From: Ignavibacteria bacterium
GTDB lineage: Bacteria > Bacteroidota > Ignavibacteria > Tepidaquicellales > Tepidaquicellaceae
DNA: 64,000 nt
Assembly (NCBI GenBank): GCA_016719565.1
Contig: JADJYU010000001.1
Location: 871,888-935,887 of the forward strand
Direction: 5' to 3'
The notes beneath the pieces were generated by a model, which was given only the letters and a program-made list of their open reading frames with translations, did no database searches and was not told the DNA's origin. Numbering within the stretch: the first letter of the stretch is position 1; each line of letters starts with the position of its first letter. Both the position numbers and the translations under genes were made by a program. Below, one piece after another: positions 26,907 through 36,916 of this stretch.

Positions 26907-28046
26907 TTATCCGACTCTTACCGGCATGATAAGCTCTATAAAATCTTCTCCGGGCTTCTGCTCGGTCGGTGTAATTATCGCCGCTTTGGAAGGATTTCCA
27001 AAACTGATATTCAGCTCTTCTGTTTCCATCTGTGAGACTGCGTCCAGTAAATATCCTGCATTAAAGGCGATCACAAAAGGAGTTTTGTCAAAATCCTCTG
27101 TTCCGGTCTTGCTGTTAAAACTGCAGTCTATCATTTCCTCGCCTTCAGATCCGATCTCCGGATTGTCAGCTTTTATCTGAAGAGATGAAGCGGTAATTTC
27201 CAGTCTTACACGCTTTGTAATTACGTCAGCAAATATCAGAGCTCTTACAAGCGAATCAGAGAAAGCATGTTTGCTGATCCGGAGAATTTTGTCATTGTCC
27301 GGCGGAATTACATTTTCATAATTCGGAAATGTATCATCTATCAGTTTTGAGTATATATTAATGCTGTCGAAGGAAATTTTCAGATCGTGATCGTCATATT
27401 CTATTACAGTGTCTTCGTTATTGTTGAGTCTGAGTATATGCTGAGCGGTTTTATATGGTATCACAATTTTTTCATCCGTTTCAGATTCGTGTTTAAAATC
27501 AGTCTTAATAATTTTACCTAATCTGAATCCGTCGGTTGCTACAATTTTTATCTGATCCGCCGACACTTCCGTAAGCACACCGGCCATATTACGTCTCATC
27601 TCATCAGTATTCACTGCGTGAATAATTTTGGAAAGAAATCTTTTTACTACCGGTCCTTTAATTTCGATTTTATTCAGATCCTTTTTTTCTTCAGGCAACG
27701 GAAATTCGTCGGATGGTTCGCCGCCTAACGTAAATTTTCCGCGTTTTGATTTGATGGTAATACGATTCTTATCATTGACATCGAAATCCAGTTTTTCAGT
27801 CGTGAGCGTTCTGGTAATATCAAGAAGTCTCTTTGCGGGAACAGCAACGCTGCCGTCGCCTCCCCCTTTTACATCAAGCTCAGTCCTCATAAATATCTCG
27901 AGATCAGATGATGTCATCTGAAGTTTGTTTCCTTCGAGCTGGAATAAAATATTATCGAGTATCGGTAGAGGCGAGCGGTTTGGAACTACGGTAATGACTT
28001 TTGATAGATATTCTACAAGATTTTCACCGGTGACAGAAAATTTCAT
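26907..28046 (-). CDS. dnaN: DNA polymerase III subunit beta (sliding clamp)
   Basis: 379 aa, three tandem clamp domains. The N-terminus MKFSVTGENLVEYLSKVITV and the PNRSPLPILDNILFQ motif are family signatures; GRLGKIIKTDF-like clamp strands follow in the middle, and the protein ends ELIMPVRVG in place of the common PMR. The beta clamp tethers DNA polymerase III to DNA. recF, DUF721 and gyrB follow in the same direction. dnaA, which usually precedes dnaN, is absent: a T9SS protein gene lies upstream instead, 179 bp away. Confidence 0.95.
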   Translation of the reverse strand: MKFSVTGENLVEYLSKVITVVPNRSPLPILDNILFQLEGNKLQMTSSDLEIFMRTELDVKGGGDGSVAVPAKRLLDITRTLTTEKLDFDVNDKNRITIKSKRGKFTLGGEPSDEFPLPEEKKDLNKIEIKGPVVKRFLSKIIHAVNTDEMRRNMAGVLTEVSADQIKIVATDGFRLGKIIKTDFKHESETDEKIVIPYKTAQHILRLNNNEDTVIEYDDHDLKISFDSINIYSKLIDDTFPNYENVIPPDNDKILRISKHAFSDSLVRALIFADVITKRVRLEITASSLQIKADNPEIGSEGEEMIDCSFNSKTGTEDFDKTPFVIAFNAGYLLDAVSQMETEELNISFGNPSKAAIITPTEQKPGEDFIELIMPVRVG

Positions 28047-28225
28047 TATGCTGGGATTTTATTCTTTTGATTTGTGAAAATACATATTAAATGAAATATT
28101 TTCAATTAATGAATTTAGCTTGTTTCATTTGAAAAGTCTAATGAAAATGCAGCTATATACTGCTGAACTTAAGTTATTATTTTACTTTAAAATAACTGAT
28201 TAAATCTGTTATCACAGATAAATAT

Positions 28226-29518
28226 TTACTTTAACAGAACTAATTTTTTTGTTTCGGAATACCCGCCTGAAGAAAGTTTATAATAATAAACTCCGCTCGG
28301 CAGATTTGCGCCGCTCAGCTTTATATTATAAGAGCCGGCGGTTTGAAGCTCATTAACAAGTTTATTTATTTCATTTCCTTTTATATCATAAAGAGTCAGC
28401 TCAGTAATTCCCGTCTTCATTATTTCATATCTGATAATGGTTTCGGGATTAAACGGATTGGGATAATTCTGATGAAGTATAAATTTTTCCGGAACGCCGG
28501 TGTTAATATTATTTACACTTATTACAGCGGTATTATATTTTAAGATCACGCCGCCAATTCCTACTGCCCATCCGTTTCTTTCGCCGGGAAATTCAATATC
28601 ATAGATCCTGCTTTGCTGAGGAGTGCCTGTGAGTTCCCATTTTGTCCCGCCGTCAGTGCTTACAAGAAAACTGTCGACTATGCCGAGTGAGATCCATGCC
28701 TCTTCTTTCGTCCGGAAAGCAATTGTATTAGCGATTCCGAAAACCTGAAACTCTTCATAAAGCCAGGTAGAGCCTGCATCAAAAGATTTGATGTTGCTCG
28801 AACCATATTCAAAATCCCCGCCGACTCCTATTGCATTATTCTTATCAAGAAAAAGAAAATCATTTATTGGCTCGGGGCCGATTATTATAGTCCTCCAGGT
28901 TCTTCCGCCGTTTGTGGATCTCCATACCAATCCTGCGATATCGATAGCCCCGCCGACAGCGAGTCCGTAATCTTCATCATAGAATTTAATTTTTTCAACA
29001 GGAAAACCAAACACCATTCCGGAATCAATTTCGGAATTTATCCACTGCGCTCCTCCGTCAGTAGAGTAATATAGCTTGCCGCCGGATCCGGCAATGTATC
29101 CGTTCAGAGAATCCCTGAAAAAAACTGTATTTAAAAAAACATTTGAATCAGGAAAAATAGATACATTCCAGTTTGCTCCTCCGTTTGTAGTGGAAAGAAT
29201 TTTCGTCCCGTAATAATTCGGAGGCGTAGCGTCAAGCTCCCATGCAAGAGCATAGCCAATATTTCTGTTCAGAAAAAACATTTCGTGAATATTATTCAGA
29301 ATTCCGGTGCTTTGAGTATTCCATGTAACCCCGCCGTTAGTAGTATTCAAAACAAGTCCGGTATCACCTGCGATCCAGCCGTATGAAGTATCGGTGAATA
29401 CGCATGAAGACAGATTTCTCGAAGTCTGCTGCGGCTGCACAAGCCAGTAACTGTTTCCACTGCCCGCCTGCAGATCATAATTAAGAATGAAGAATAATAT
29501 TATTACAAAAGTTTTCAA
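28226..29518 (-). CDS. Secreted Ycf48-like repeat protein with T9SS sorting domain
   Basis: 430 aa. The signal peptide ends near LQAG. Repeats with S-T-x-G-G-x-x-W motifs (NTTNGGVTWN, STTNGGANWN, STDGGAQWIN, STNGGRTWRT, STDGGTKWEL) form a Ycf48/BNR-like beta-propeller, with G-W/Y-x-A/V-G turns. The C-terminal 85 residues are a T9SS type A domain (LHQNYPNPFNPETIIRYEI ... KKLVLLK). Such proteins are exported to the cell surface or medium in T9SS organisms. The propeller may bind glycans or proteins; no catalytic residues were recognised. Confidence 0.87.
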   Translation of the reverse strand: MKTFVIILFFILNYDLQAGSGNSYWLVQPQQTSRNLSSCVFTDTSYGWIAGDTGLVLNTTNGGVTWNTQSTGILNNIHEMFFLNRNIGYALAWELDATPPNYYGTKILSTTNGGANWNVSIFPDSNVFLNTVFFRDSLNGYIAGSGGKLYYSTDGGAQWINSEIDSGMVFGFPVEKIKFYDEDYGLAVGGAIDIAGLVWRSTNGGRTWRTIIIGPEPINDFLFLDKNNAIGVGGDFEYGSSNIKSFDAGSTWLYEEFQVFGIANTIAFRTKEEAWISLGIVDSFLVSTDGGTKWELTGTPQQSRIYDIEFPGERNGWAVGIGGVILKYNTAVISVNNINTGVPEKFILHQNYPNPFNPETIIRYEIMKTGITELTLYDIKGNEINKLVNELQTAGSYNIKLSGANLPSGVYYYKLSSGGYSETKKLVLLK

Positions 29519-29578
29519 CTAAAATTTATTGAGTAGCGATATTCAAATCAAATTTATTTACACAATCAGATAAACTGC

Positions 29579-31696
29579 TTACGGCAGATTGTTTCTCTTT
29601 CTTAAAAACCATTCGAGACATAACAAAAATATCAGAAGTGAAAGATAATAAGGGTTTACATTGAGTTCAAGGTTTTTAGCTGTTTTGATCTCATATTCCG
29701 ACTTGGCGTTAAAATCAGAAATGAATCCGCCGATCTCGCTGCCGCTCCTTCCAGTTAAATTTTCACCGCCTGTTTCAAGTGCAAGCATTTTAAGTATGGA
29801 ATTATCGGCTCTTGTTTCCGTGAATTCAAAATTATTCTCACCGACAGAAAATCTGCCTTTTATTTCTTCGATAAGAACATTGTCCTCATATAGTCCGGCT
29901 GTGAATTCATAATTACCGTCCTCAGGTATTCTGACAGATCCTGAATACTGATAATCATTAAGCCGGTTCAGTTCAGTTTCACTGGCATTGCCATTGCCTG
30001 AAATGCGCACTTTTATTTTTTCATTTCCTTTTATTTCGTGATTTGTGATCGCTGCATTGAACCTTACATCCTCAAATTTTGAATACACAGGTTTCGTAGT
30101 TTCGATGAAAAAATGCCTGTTGGCTTCTTTATCGGTAATGGCAACTATAATACTTGAAATAATATTTCTGAAAAACTCAGTGTTATCCGAACCGGTTTTG
30201 TTCAGTCTCCATTTATAAAACCCGTAAACAAGAAATGCAGCTGATTTTTTATCCGGAGTATTTTCAATTATCAGAGCAGGACCAGTATTTCTTGAAGTCA
30301 GTAGAAATGTTTCCGATGACGGATTTCCGGAAAATACGGAAGATGTTTTAAAAACATCAGGCATGCTGCTGACGGATCCAAGCTGACCGAGTCTTTCAAA
30401 TATCTCACTTCCGGGAAATGCAACGGGAGACAGTCCGGTAAGCTCTTCGCTATCCGAAGAGGAAGAAACTTTAAAACTTAGTTTATCTTCAATTACTTTG
30501 AGTTTTCCGTAATCCAAATTTCGCGCAGCCATAAAAAGTAAAGACGAATTATTCTTTTCTATACTGGCGCTGATTTTATTTAAAACACTCTGATCGGAAA
30601 CAGCAGTGGGATATCCTGACAAAATAAAAACGTCATAATTATCGGTATCTGGAAAACTCCCCTCATAAAATTCTCCTGCAGCTTTTTGCGTCATTATATC
30701 GGTCCGGAAATTTCTGATCTTTTTTAACTCCCCGGTAACAAAAGAATTATCAGCTCCGGGTCCGCCTGAGACAAGCAGAACGCGGAATTTATTGTCCGTA
30801 AATTTAATATAAAAATCCCTGAAATTATTTTTAAGCGTGATCTCATTTTCAAGCGGTTCTGTTTCAACTCTGTATTTGACAATTCTGCTGTCCTGTGAAA
30901 ACACGCTGAACGAGACTTCATACGAAAACTGCTTTTCATTTACCGCAATTGACTTTGTATCGATGAGCTTATCTTCTTCGAACAGTTTTACATTCAAAAC
31001 TGAATTATATAAGTAAGACATTATTTGAACTTTTACCGGGACGCTGCTTTCGGCAAATACAGTTTTATTATAATATAGATTTTTTACCGAAACATCTTTT
31101 TTCTGAACAGTATCTCCCGTCAGATAATAACTGAAAGGTACATTCATTAATGCGGCGAACTTAAGCGGATTGCCGCCTTCGTTTATTATTCCGTCTGATA
31201 TTATATTTACAGTTGAGATATTGCTTTCCGACAGGTTGTCTCCCAGTGTGTTTAACGATGAAGAAAGATCAGTTGAAAAATTATTTATACCCTCATAAGT
31301 GATTGCGCTGAGTTCATCTTTGGTTACTTCCTTAATTAGATTTTCCGAAAAGAGGTAGAATACATTTTCTGAATTTCCTGCGCCGGTATTCATCAGTTCT
31401 TCGTTAAGTATATTTTTTAAAACTTCATTTCGGTTTTCGATAAGAAGACTTTCTGAATTATCTATAAGAAAAACATTTTTAGGCGAAGGGGAAATGCCGG
31501 AAATAAAAGAAAATACGGGAGAAAGCAGCAATAGCAGGAAAAGGAAGACAGTTATAGTTCTGAGAACTGTAAATAAATTTTTCTGAGGATTTTTTAATGA
31601 AGTTCTCTTGTAATAGAAATACGCAACCGCGCCGGAAATTATCAGCAGTAATATAGAATAGAGCAGACCGTATTCTGCATTAAAAGAAAAATTCAT
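29579..31696 (-). CDS. Membrane protein with BatA/vWA-like architecture
   Basis: 705 aa. Two N-terminal membrane helices (LLYSILLLIISGAVAYFYY and VLRTITVFLFLLLLLSPVF) lead to a domain beginning KNVFLIDNSESL, the first strand of a vWA-like fold with D-x-S-x-S. A second region (FRVLLVSGGPGADNSFVTGE and VFILSGYPTAVSD) resembles a glutamine-amidotransferase-like fold seen in related proteins. A last membrane helix (YLSLLIFLLCLEWFL) is followed by a basic tail, as in BatA-type proteins. No other Bat or MoxR gene is nearby. Role unknown; such proteins are often linked to envelope assembly or stress tolerance. Confidence 0.7.
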   Translation of the reverse strand: MNFSFNAEYGLLYSILLLIISGAVAYFYYKRTSLKNPQKNLFTVLRTITVFLFLLLLLSPVFSFISGISPSPKNVFLIDNSESLLIENRNEVLKNILNEELMNTGAGNSENVFYLFSENLIKEVTKDELSAITYEGINNFSTDLSSSLNTLGDNLSESNISTVNIISDGIINEGGNPLKFAALMNVPFSYYLTGDTVQKKDVSVKNLYYNKTVFAESSVPVKVQIMSYLYNSVLNVKLFEEDKLIDTKSIAVNEKQFSYEVSFSVFSQDSRIVKYRVETEPLENEITLKNNFRDFYIKFTDNKFRVLLVSGGPGADNSFVTGELKKIRNFRTDIMTQKAAGEFYEGSFPDTDNYDVFILSGYPTAVSDQSVLNKISASIEKNNSSLLFMAARNLDYGKLKVIEDKLSFKVSSSSDSEELTGLSPVAFPGSEIFERLGQLGSVSSMPDVFKTSSVFSGNPSSETFLLTSRNTGPALIIENTPDKKSAAFLVYGFYKWRLNKTGSDNTEFFRNIISSIIVAITDKEANRHFFIETTKPVYSKFEDVRFNAAITNHEIKGNEKIKVRISGNGNASETELNRLNDYQYSGSVRIPEDGNYEFTAGLYEDNVLIEEIKGRFSVGENNFEFTETRADNSILKMLALETGGENLTGRSGSEIGGFISDFNAKSEYEIKTAKNLELNVNPYYLSLLIFLLCLEWFLRKRNNLP

Positions 31697-31856
31697 TCTG
31701 ACGGATTGGTTTTATGAAGTTAATGCGATTAAGAAAACCTCCGTATCAATTGTATAATTTAAAATTACAATTAACAGGAATTGAGTATTACATTTAATTC
31801 ATACTTCCTTTACATAAACCGTGACCATATCTCTTAAAAACACACTCTGATCATAA

Positions 31857-33137
31857 TTACATTTTTATATCCACAAAGATTGATTCTCTTAATTCTTCAA
31901 TCCATTTTTCCATTTCCGTGCTTTCCTTATAATTCTCCGCGAATTTCTTAACTCTGTCATAATCATCTTTAAGAGAAAGAGGATGCGCCGGAATTAACTG
32001 TATGAGCTTTATAAGCTGATAACCGTATTCTGAATCTGTGCCGACTCTTACCGGATCAGTGATCTGACCGGGAGTGAGGTTTCTTAATACTTCTATAGTA
32101 AGACTGTCAAACTGTTCTGCCGGGATTTTACCAAGATATCCGGCGGTTTTTTTAGCCTGAGGATCATCCGAATGAGTCTTCGCCGCATCTTCAAAAGTAA
32201 TTTCACCTTTGTTAATTTTCTCTTTCAGATCATTCATGAAATTAATGGTCTCAAAATCAGATGATTCAAATTTCGGGAATCTTATCAGAATATGCTGTGA
32301 CTTTACATTGTCACCAATCTTTTCATTAAGCTTAATTATGTGTAGTCCGAACTGAGTCTCTACAATTCCGGAGACTTCGCCGGGAGACAGACTGAACACA
32401 ACATCTTCAAATTCTTTTACAAAAGTCCCTTTTTTAGCGCTGCCCAGGTCACCGCCCTGAATGGCTGACATTGAGTCAGATGAATTTCTCCGCGCCAGTT
32501 CGGAAAAGTCAACGCCGCTCCTGATACTGTCGAGAATCTGCTCTGCAATTCTGCGGGCTTCTTTTTTCTCGGAATCACTGACCTTTCTTTCCATAACAAT
32601 GGAAGCTATTTCAAACTCTTCGCTGACATTCGGGAGACTGTCTTTATAACTTTCATAAAACTCCTTAATTTCATTATCTGAGATCCTTACTCCGCCTGAA
32701 AATTTTTGTCTCTTCAGCTTATCTGCTTTCATGTTTTTTGTAAGATCTTCTTTAAGAAGTATTTTTATTTTGGTAAGAGACATACCGTAAACTTCCTGAA
32801 GTTTTTCTTCAGAACCAACCTGTGAGACCAGGGTTTTGATCCTGTTGTCCAGCTCTCGGTTTATTTCATCTTCACTGACAAAAATACTGTCCTGTTCAGC
32901 TTTAGCTAATATTATTTTATTGGTTATGATGGATTGAAATATCTGCTGTATAATATATGGAGATATCTCCTGCAGCTGATTTTGACGGGCGTATAACTGA
33001 AGCTGATACTGAAAATCAGATTCTGTTATGATGTCATTTCCGACTATTGCAAGAACTCTGTCACCTTCCTGCTGCGCTGAAAGGACAGATGACAGAAATA
33101 AAAATACGGGAATAATTATTACTTTTAATAACTTCAA
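31857..33137 (-). CDS. SurA-like periplasmic peptidyl-prolyl isomerase
   Basis: 426 aa. Signal peptide ends VLSAQ. A SurA_N-like helical chaperone region (about 25-165) contains DRVLAIVGNDIITESDFQYQ, a typical SurA start. Two parvulin (PpiC) domains follow: the first with DFSELARRNSSDSMSAIQGG and FGLHIIKLNEK, the second with SQHILIRFPKF and QLIKLIQLIP, less conserved. SurA helps outer-membrane proteins fold in the periplasm, which suits a genome rich in beta-barrels. The gene starts 2 bp after a second parvulin protein on the same strand, so the two are translated together. Confidence 0.9.
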   Translation of the reverse strand: MKLLKVIIIPVFLFLSSVLSAQQEGDRVLAIVGNDIITESDFQYQLQLYARQNQLQEISPYIIQQIFQSIITNKIILAKAEQDSIFVSEDEINRELDNRIKTLVSQVGSEEKLQEVYGMSLTKIKILLKEDLTKNMKADKLKRQKFSGGVRISDNEIKEFYESYKDSLPNVSEEFEIASIVMERKVSDSEKKEARRIAEQILDSIRSGVDFSELARRNSSDSMSAIQGGDLGSAKKGTFVKEFEDVVFSLSPGEVSGIVETQFGLHIIKLNEKIGDNVKSQHILIRFPKFESSDFETINFMNDLKEKINKGEITFEDAAKTHSDDPQAKKTAGYLGKIPAEQFDSLTIEVLRNLTPGQITDPVRVGTDSEYGYQLIKLIQLIPAHPLSLKDDYDRVKKFAENYKESTEMEKWIEELRESIFVDIKM

Positions 33138-33139
33138 TT

Positions 33140-34897
33140 TTATTCTTTAAATGCTTCTATTAATATTGCAGAGTTAATCTTAACCGGATACTTGGTCTTT
33201 AAGTTCTCTACATATTGAATTTCCATTTCCTTAAACTTTTCCTGCTGAATCAAATTCGATATTTCAGACTTAACATCTTCGAAAGCCCTGTATTTGACTT
33301 CATTGCTGTCTGTATAACTATACTTATCTTTATTCCTGTCATAATAGCCCTGCAGATCTTCCGGATTAATTTTTATTTTTCTCCAGAGCTCTTCCTGATC
33401 TACTTTGAAGCTGAGAAGGCCGTTCTCATATTCCGTAAGCTGCGCTATATACTCAGGGTCTTTTTCAATATTTTCCTTTATCGCCATTTTATACAGCAAA
33501 GGCATTTCACCTGCGCCATTTATTACTTTTTTAAGAGTTTCTGCGTTTGCAATACTCGTCATCGCGTCCCTGTTCTTTCCCAGATATTCAATCATGTTAT
33601 TTACTTTTATGTCACCGCCGGAGTAAGTGGCTATAACTATTTCTCTTTCTTCCGGAGTGAACATTGTATCAAGGTTGAAACTGGTTAGTGTTTTGGTACT
33701 GTCAAATTTGTTAGTTAAAAAATTCAGTCCTTGATCTTTGATCTCAAACTTAAAATCCTTTACAAGTTTATCTACATATTTCATATATTCGGTTTTGAAA
33801 GAAGGTCCTTTTTTATAGTCTCCTTTAAGAGTTTCCTTCTGCTTTTCAAATGAAGCGTATGGTTTAATTTCCGTTACTTTAATTATATGCCAGCCGTAAG
33901 GTGTTTTTACAAGATCAGAGACTTCGCCTACTTTAAGAGTAAATGCGACACTGTCAAAAGGCTGAATCATTCTTCTTCTGTCAAAAAAACCAAGATCACC
34001 GCCCTTCGGAGCTGAGCCCGGATCCTGAGATACTTCTGTTGCAACTTTTCCGAAATCCTCACCGCTTTTTATTCTCTCAAGCGTTTCTTTAGCTTTATTA
34101 TATGTACCAATTGAATCAATTGTATTTCCGAGACTGTCCTTTTGATCCTGTATCAGAATATGTGAAGCTTTAATTCCGTCGCTTCTTTTCTTCTTGTCTG
34201 TAAGTTTTACAATATGAAGACCGAAATTTGTTCTGATAGGCTCTTTTGTATATTCGCCTACTTTAAGTTTATAAAGCGCATCTTCAAACTCCGGAACTGT
34301 CATACCTGCCGTAAAATAGTACAGATCTCCGCCGTTTTGCTTGGCTGAATTATCACTTGAATATTCTGCTGCAAGTGTTGAAAATTCTACACCGTCCTTT
34401 AATTTTGTTATAACTTCATTTGCCTTTGCATATCCTTCAATTGAATCCGCCGGCAGCATATTCTGCTGCGGGAGAGTTATTAAAATATGTGACGCTCTGA
34501 CCTCATATTCTTTTTTATCATAAAGATCTTTTATTTTCGGCTCGACAATTTCCTTGTCGATCAGGAATGATGTAAGAAAGTTTTCTTTATACTGTTTCAG
34601 ATCATTTTGAATGTCATCGGAACTCAAAAGTCCTCTTTCTCTTGCATCCTTTACTTTTAATCTGTATTTGATAAGCAGCTCGAGAAATTCCGATCTCTTT
34701 TCCATATTGGAATTTCTGGCTGAATCTATATTATTAACGGTCTTCATGTACTGATTTTCAAAATCCTCAAGGTAAACTTTCTCATCTCCGATTTCAGCCA
34801 CCACCTGCTTTTTTTTGGATGAACAGGCAATAATCACTGTCATTGAGATTAAGATCAGAAATGAAATAAATTTGAGATAATTTTTTTTGTTTTGCAT
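33140..34897 (-). CDS. Parvulin-type peptidyl-prolyl isomerase lipoprotein (PrsA/PpiD-like)
   Basis: 585 aa. The N-terminus ends in lipobox I-I-A-C-S, so the protein is predicted to be a lipoprotein. Two PpiC domains can be placed: the first from ASHILITLPQQ to FGLHIVKLTDKK (about 135-235), the second from ASHILIQDQKDS to YGWHIIKVTEIK (about 245-350), each with GGDL and V-x-x-F/L-K-V-G-E. The long C-terminal helical part (about 370-585) may be a chaperone arm. Together with the SurA-like gene 2 bp downstream it forms a two-gene folding unit for envelope proteins. Confidence 0.9.
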   Translation of the reverse strand: MQNKKNYLKFISFLILISMTVIIACSSKKKQVVAEIGDEKVYLEDFENQYMKTVNNIDSARNSNMEKRSEFLELLIKYRLKVKDARERGLLSSDDIQNDLKQYKENFLTSFLIDKEIVEPKIKDLYDKKEYEVRASHILITLPQQNMLPADSIEGYAKANEVITKLKDGVEFSTLAAEYSSDNSAKQNGGDLYYFTAGMTVPEFEDALYKLKVGEYTKEPIRTNFGLHIVKLTDKKKRSDGIKASHILIQDQKDSLGNTIDSIGTYNKAKETLERIKSGEDFGKVATEVSQDPGSAPKGGDLGFFDRRRMIQPFDSVAFTLKVGEVSDLVKTPYGWHIIKVTEIKPYASFEKQKETLKGDYKKGPSFKTEYMKYVDKLVKDFKFEIKDQGLNFLTNKFDSTKTLTSFNLDTMFTPEEREIVIATYSGGDIKVNNMIEYLGKNRDAMTSIANAETLKKVINGAGEMPLLYKMAIKENIEKDPEYIAQLTEYENGLLSFKVDQEELWRKIKINPEDLQGYYDRNKDKYSYTDSNEVKYRAFEDVKSEISNLIQQEKFKEMEIQYVENLKTKYPVKINSAILIEAFKE

Positions 34898-35105
34898 TTA
34901 TTATGTTTGCTTATTTTTAAAATGAATCGATTAAAATACTTATTTAAGCGCTGAATAAAAAGCCAAGAAACCAGATTGCAGCAGGTTTTAGTAACGCAAT
35001 ATTAAGGGGCTCAAGTTCTGAACCGTTATTTGTTCGGATTTAATAAATTGAAAATGCAATAATATAGTGTTATTTTGCGCTGTAAATAAATTAAAAAAAT
35101 TAAAT

Positions 35106-35705
35106 ATGAAAAAGTTATTACTTTTTAAAAGATTTCTTTTGATAATTGTCTTATTATCACCTGTTGTAATTTCATCATGTTATTATGATTACGGATTAGA
35201 AACAGACAATTATGACGTAGTAGGTAGTTTTTATAACCCTGACTACAATTTTCAGAATGTTACAAAATATTATTTTCTTGATACAGTAATACACCGCGAC
35301 GGCGGAACAGTATCCAGACAGTATGACAATCTTATTAAATCAACTACGCTAAACAATCTGAATTCACTCGGATGGGTAAGAGTAAGTGATTCTACCGGAG
35401 CAGGAGTTGTAACAGTCGGAAATTTTGTAACAACGACTTCATATACAGTTTCTGAAAGCGGCGGATGCTGGTATGATTACTGGGGATATTCATGGTGCTA
35501 TCCTTATTACGGGAATACTTATGAATACACTACCGGTACTATCGGAGTTGCAATAGCTGATGTTAATGTTCCAAACAGCAGCACCAGTCTTCCGATACAA
35601 TGGTTAGGAGTAGCTAACGGACTTGTGGGTTCAGGCGGCAATGTGGAGCAGAGGATCGCAAGCGGAATCAATAAGGCGTTTGATCAGTCACCTTATCTCA
35701 GATAA
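35106..35705 (+). CDS. DUF4136-type lipoprotein
   Basis: A longer frame opens at 35067, but the ATG at 35106 begins a lipoprotein signal (MKKLLLFKRFLLIIVLLSPV, then VISSCYYD) with lipobox I-S-S-C, so it is preferred; 199 aa. The DUF4136-like body has NYDVVGSFYNPDYNFQN near the start, a Tyr/Trp-rich Gly loop (GGCWYDYWGYSW) in the middle and VEQRIASGINKAFDQSPY at the end. DUF4136 proteins are outer-membrane lipoproteins of unknown function. An OMP gene follows 48 bp later on the same strand and ends in a strong terminator, so the two probably form one unit. Confidence 0.75.
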   Translation: MKKLLLFKRFLLIIVLLSPVVISSCYYDYGLETDNYDVVGSFYNPDYNFQNVTKYYFLDTVIHRDGGTVSRQYDNLIKSTTLNNLNSLGWVRVSDSTGAGVVTVGNFVTTTSYTVSESGGCWYDYWGYSWCYPYYGNTYEYTTGTIGVAIADVNVPNSSTSLPIQWLGVANGLVGSGGNVEQRIASGINKAFDQSPYLR

Positions 35706-35753
35706 AGAAAAAGGATATCGAAAAACAATTTTAAAAATAATAAATTTATAATA

Positions 35754-36389
35754 ATGAAAAAACTAATACTTGTTGCTTTAGCCATAATGATAACATTTTC
35801 TTTATCAGATTACGCAAATTCGCAGACAAGAAAAGGTGGTTATATTTCTTCACTGGAATGGAATTCAACATTTAATATCGGAAGAGCTTCAGACTTTCTG
35901 AGCAATCCCGGATTATGGGCTGGTACTTTTCAGATCAAGAGCTTTGTTAAAAATAATGTTTCTGTTGGAGTAGAGTTGGGACTTAATGTAATATCAGATG
36001 AAGAAGAAAACGGAACTACAGAATTATCTAACGGAACAATCTCCGGTCCTCAGGCAAGATACCTTAATTACTCTCCCGTCTTTGCAACTGTAGGATACCA
36101 TTTCAACAAAACATTAAGAAGTAAAACAATACCTTACATTCAGGCAAATGTCGGAGCTTATTATATCTGGCAAAGACTGCAGGTCGGAGCTAATTTAATT
36201 GATAATGATAACTGGCACTTCGGATTAAGCCCGGAAGTCGGTGTAATATTTAATCTCGGAAATAATGTCGGTCTTACTATAAACGGCAGATATAATTACG
36301 CATTCAGCTCAGGTGAGCCTTTGGGAAAAGCCGATAATAATGCATATTCATTTTTTAATGCGAACATTGGATTTGCATATCTGAAGTAA
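35754..36389 (+). CDS. Outer-membrane beta-barrel (porin-family-like) protein
   Basis: 211 aa. Signal peptide ends YANSQ. The body has short amphipathic strands with Gly turns (VSVGVELGLNVIS, YLNYSPVFATVGYHF, YIQANVGAYYIW, VGLTINGRYNYAF) and ends with aromatic residues (FFNANIGFAYLK). This is the usual look of an eight-stranded barrel of the OmpX/OmpA-membrane-domain size. It probably forms a unit with the DUF4136 lipoprotein upstream. Specific role unknown. Confidence 0.75.
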   Translation: MKKLILVALAIMITFSLSDYANSQTRKGGYISSLEWNSTFNIGRASDFLSNPGLWAGTFQIKSFVKNNVSVGVELGLNVISDEEENGTTELSNGTISGPQARYLNYSPVFATVGYHFNKTLRSKTIPYIQANVGAYYIWQRLQVGANLIDNDNWHFGLSPEVGVIFNLGNNVGLTINGRYNYAFSSGEPLGKADNNAYSFFNANIGFAYLK

Positions 36390-36421
36390 TTTCTTTTAGA
36401 AAATCTCTTAATTTTATAAAT

Positions 36422-36453
36422 GGACAGCCGGATCAACCGGCTGTCTTTTTTTT
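36422..36453 (+). terminator. Strong rho-independent terminator
   Basis: A perfect 9-bp stem GACAGCCGG / CCGGCTGTC (36423-36431 and 36437-36445) with loop ATCAA is followed by nine T. It ends the DUF4136-OMP unit. Confidence 0.9.
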
Positions 36454-36517
36454 TATTGTTTTATTAACAAAGACTTGAAATTAAATATTCTTAAATATAT
36501 TTTAGGCAAAATTTATT

Positions 36518-36916
36518 TTGAGAAATAAAACATATATAACGTTTATTATAAATATACTTATAGGAATAATATTTATTCTTCCGGTATATTCTTTTTCCGG
36601 AAATCAATTTGATCTGACAATTTCTTCAGTTAATATTTACTCTGCAGAAATTCACACTGATAATTCATTACTCAACAAATCTGATTCTCCTGAAATAACG
36701 GTAAATGAAACCTACTCTGCAGTTATTCCACTTCAGAATAATTTCAATAAGCATCATATTAATTCAGACAATCATAGATACAGTAAATTTGATTTTAAAT
36801 GTAATGATCTTCATAATTCTCATTTCAGAAATATCAGTTCAGCCTGCGGATCCAACATTTATATAAAGAACATATCGTCTCTTAATTCTCTCCGGACCGT
36901 CATAATACTTTGTTAG
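36518..36916 (+). CDS. Hypothetical exported small protein upstream of a TonB receptor
   Basis: 132 aa starting TTG at 36518. The first 27 residues look like a signal peptide (ITFIINILIGIIFILPVYSF). The rest is polar, rich in Asn, Ser and His (NKHHINSDNHRYSKFDFK), with two cysteines. I do not recognise a family. It sits 169 bp before a TonB-dependent receptor on the same strand; small exported proteins at this position sometimes serve metal or ligand handling, which the His-rich segment would allow, but this is conjecture. A chance frame is possible, although the signal-like N-terminus argues for a gene. Confidence 0.45.
   Translation: MRNKTYITFIINILIGIIFILPVYSFSGNQFDLTISSVNIYSAEIHTDNSLLNKSDSPEITVNETYSAVIPLQNNFNKHHINSDNHRYSKFDFKCNDLHNSHFRNISSACGSNIYIKNISSLNSLRTVIILC

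Noticed and set aside
28047..28225. Replication origin upstream of dnaN
   Set aside because: AT-rich but no repeated DnaA-box-like sequences were found.
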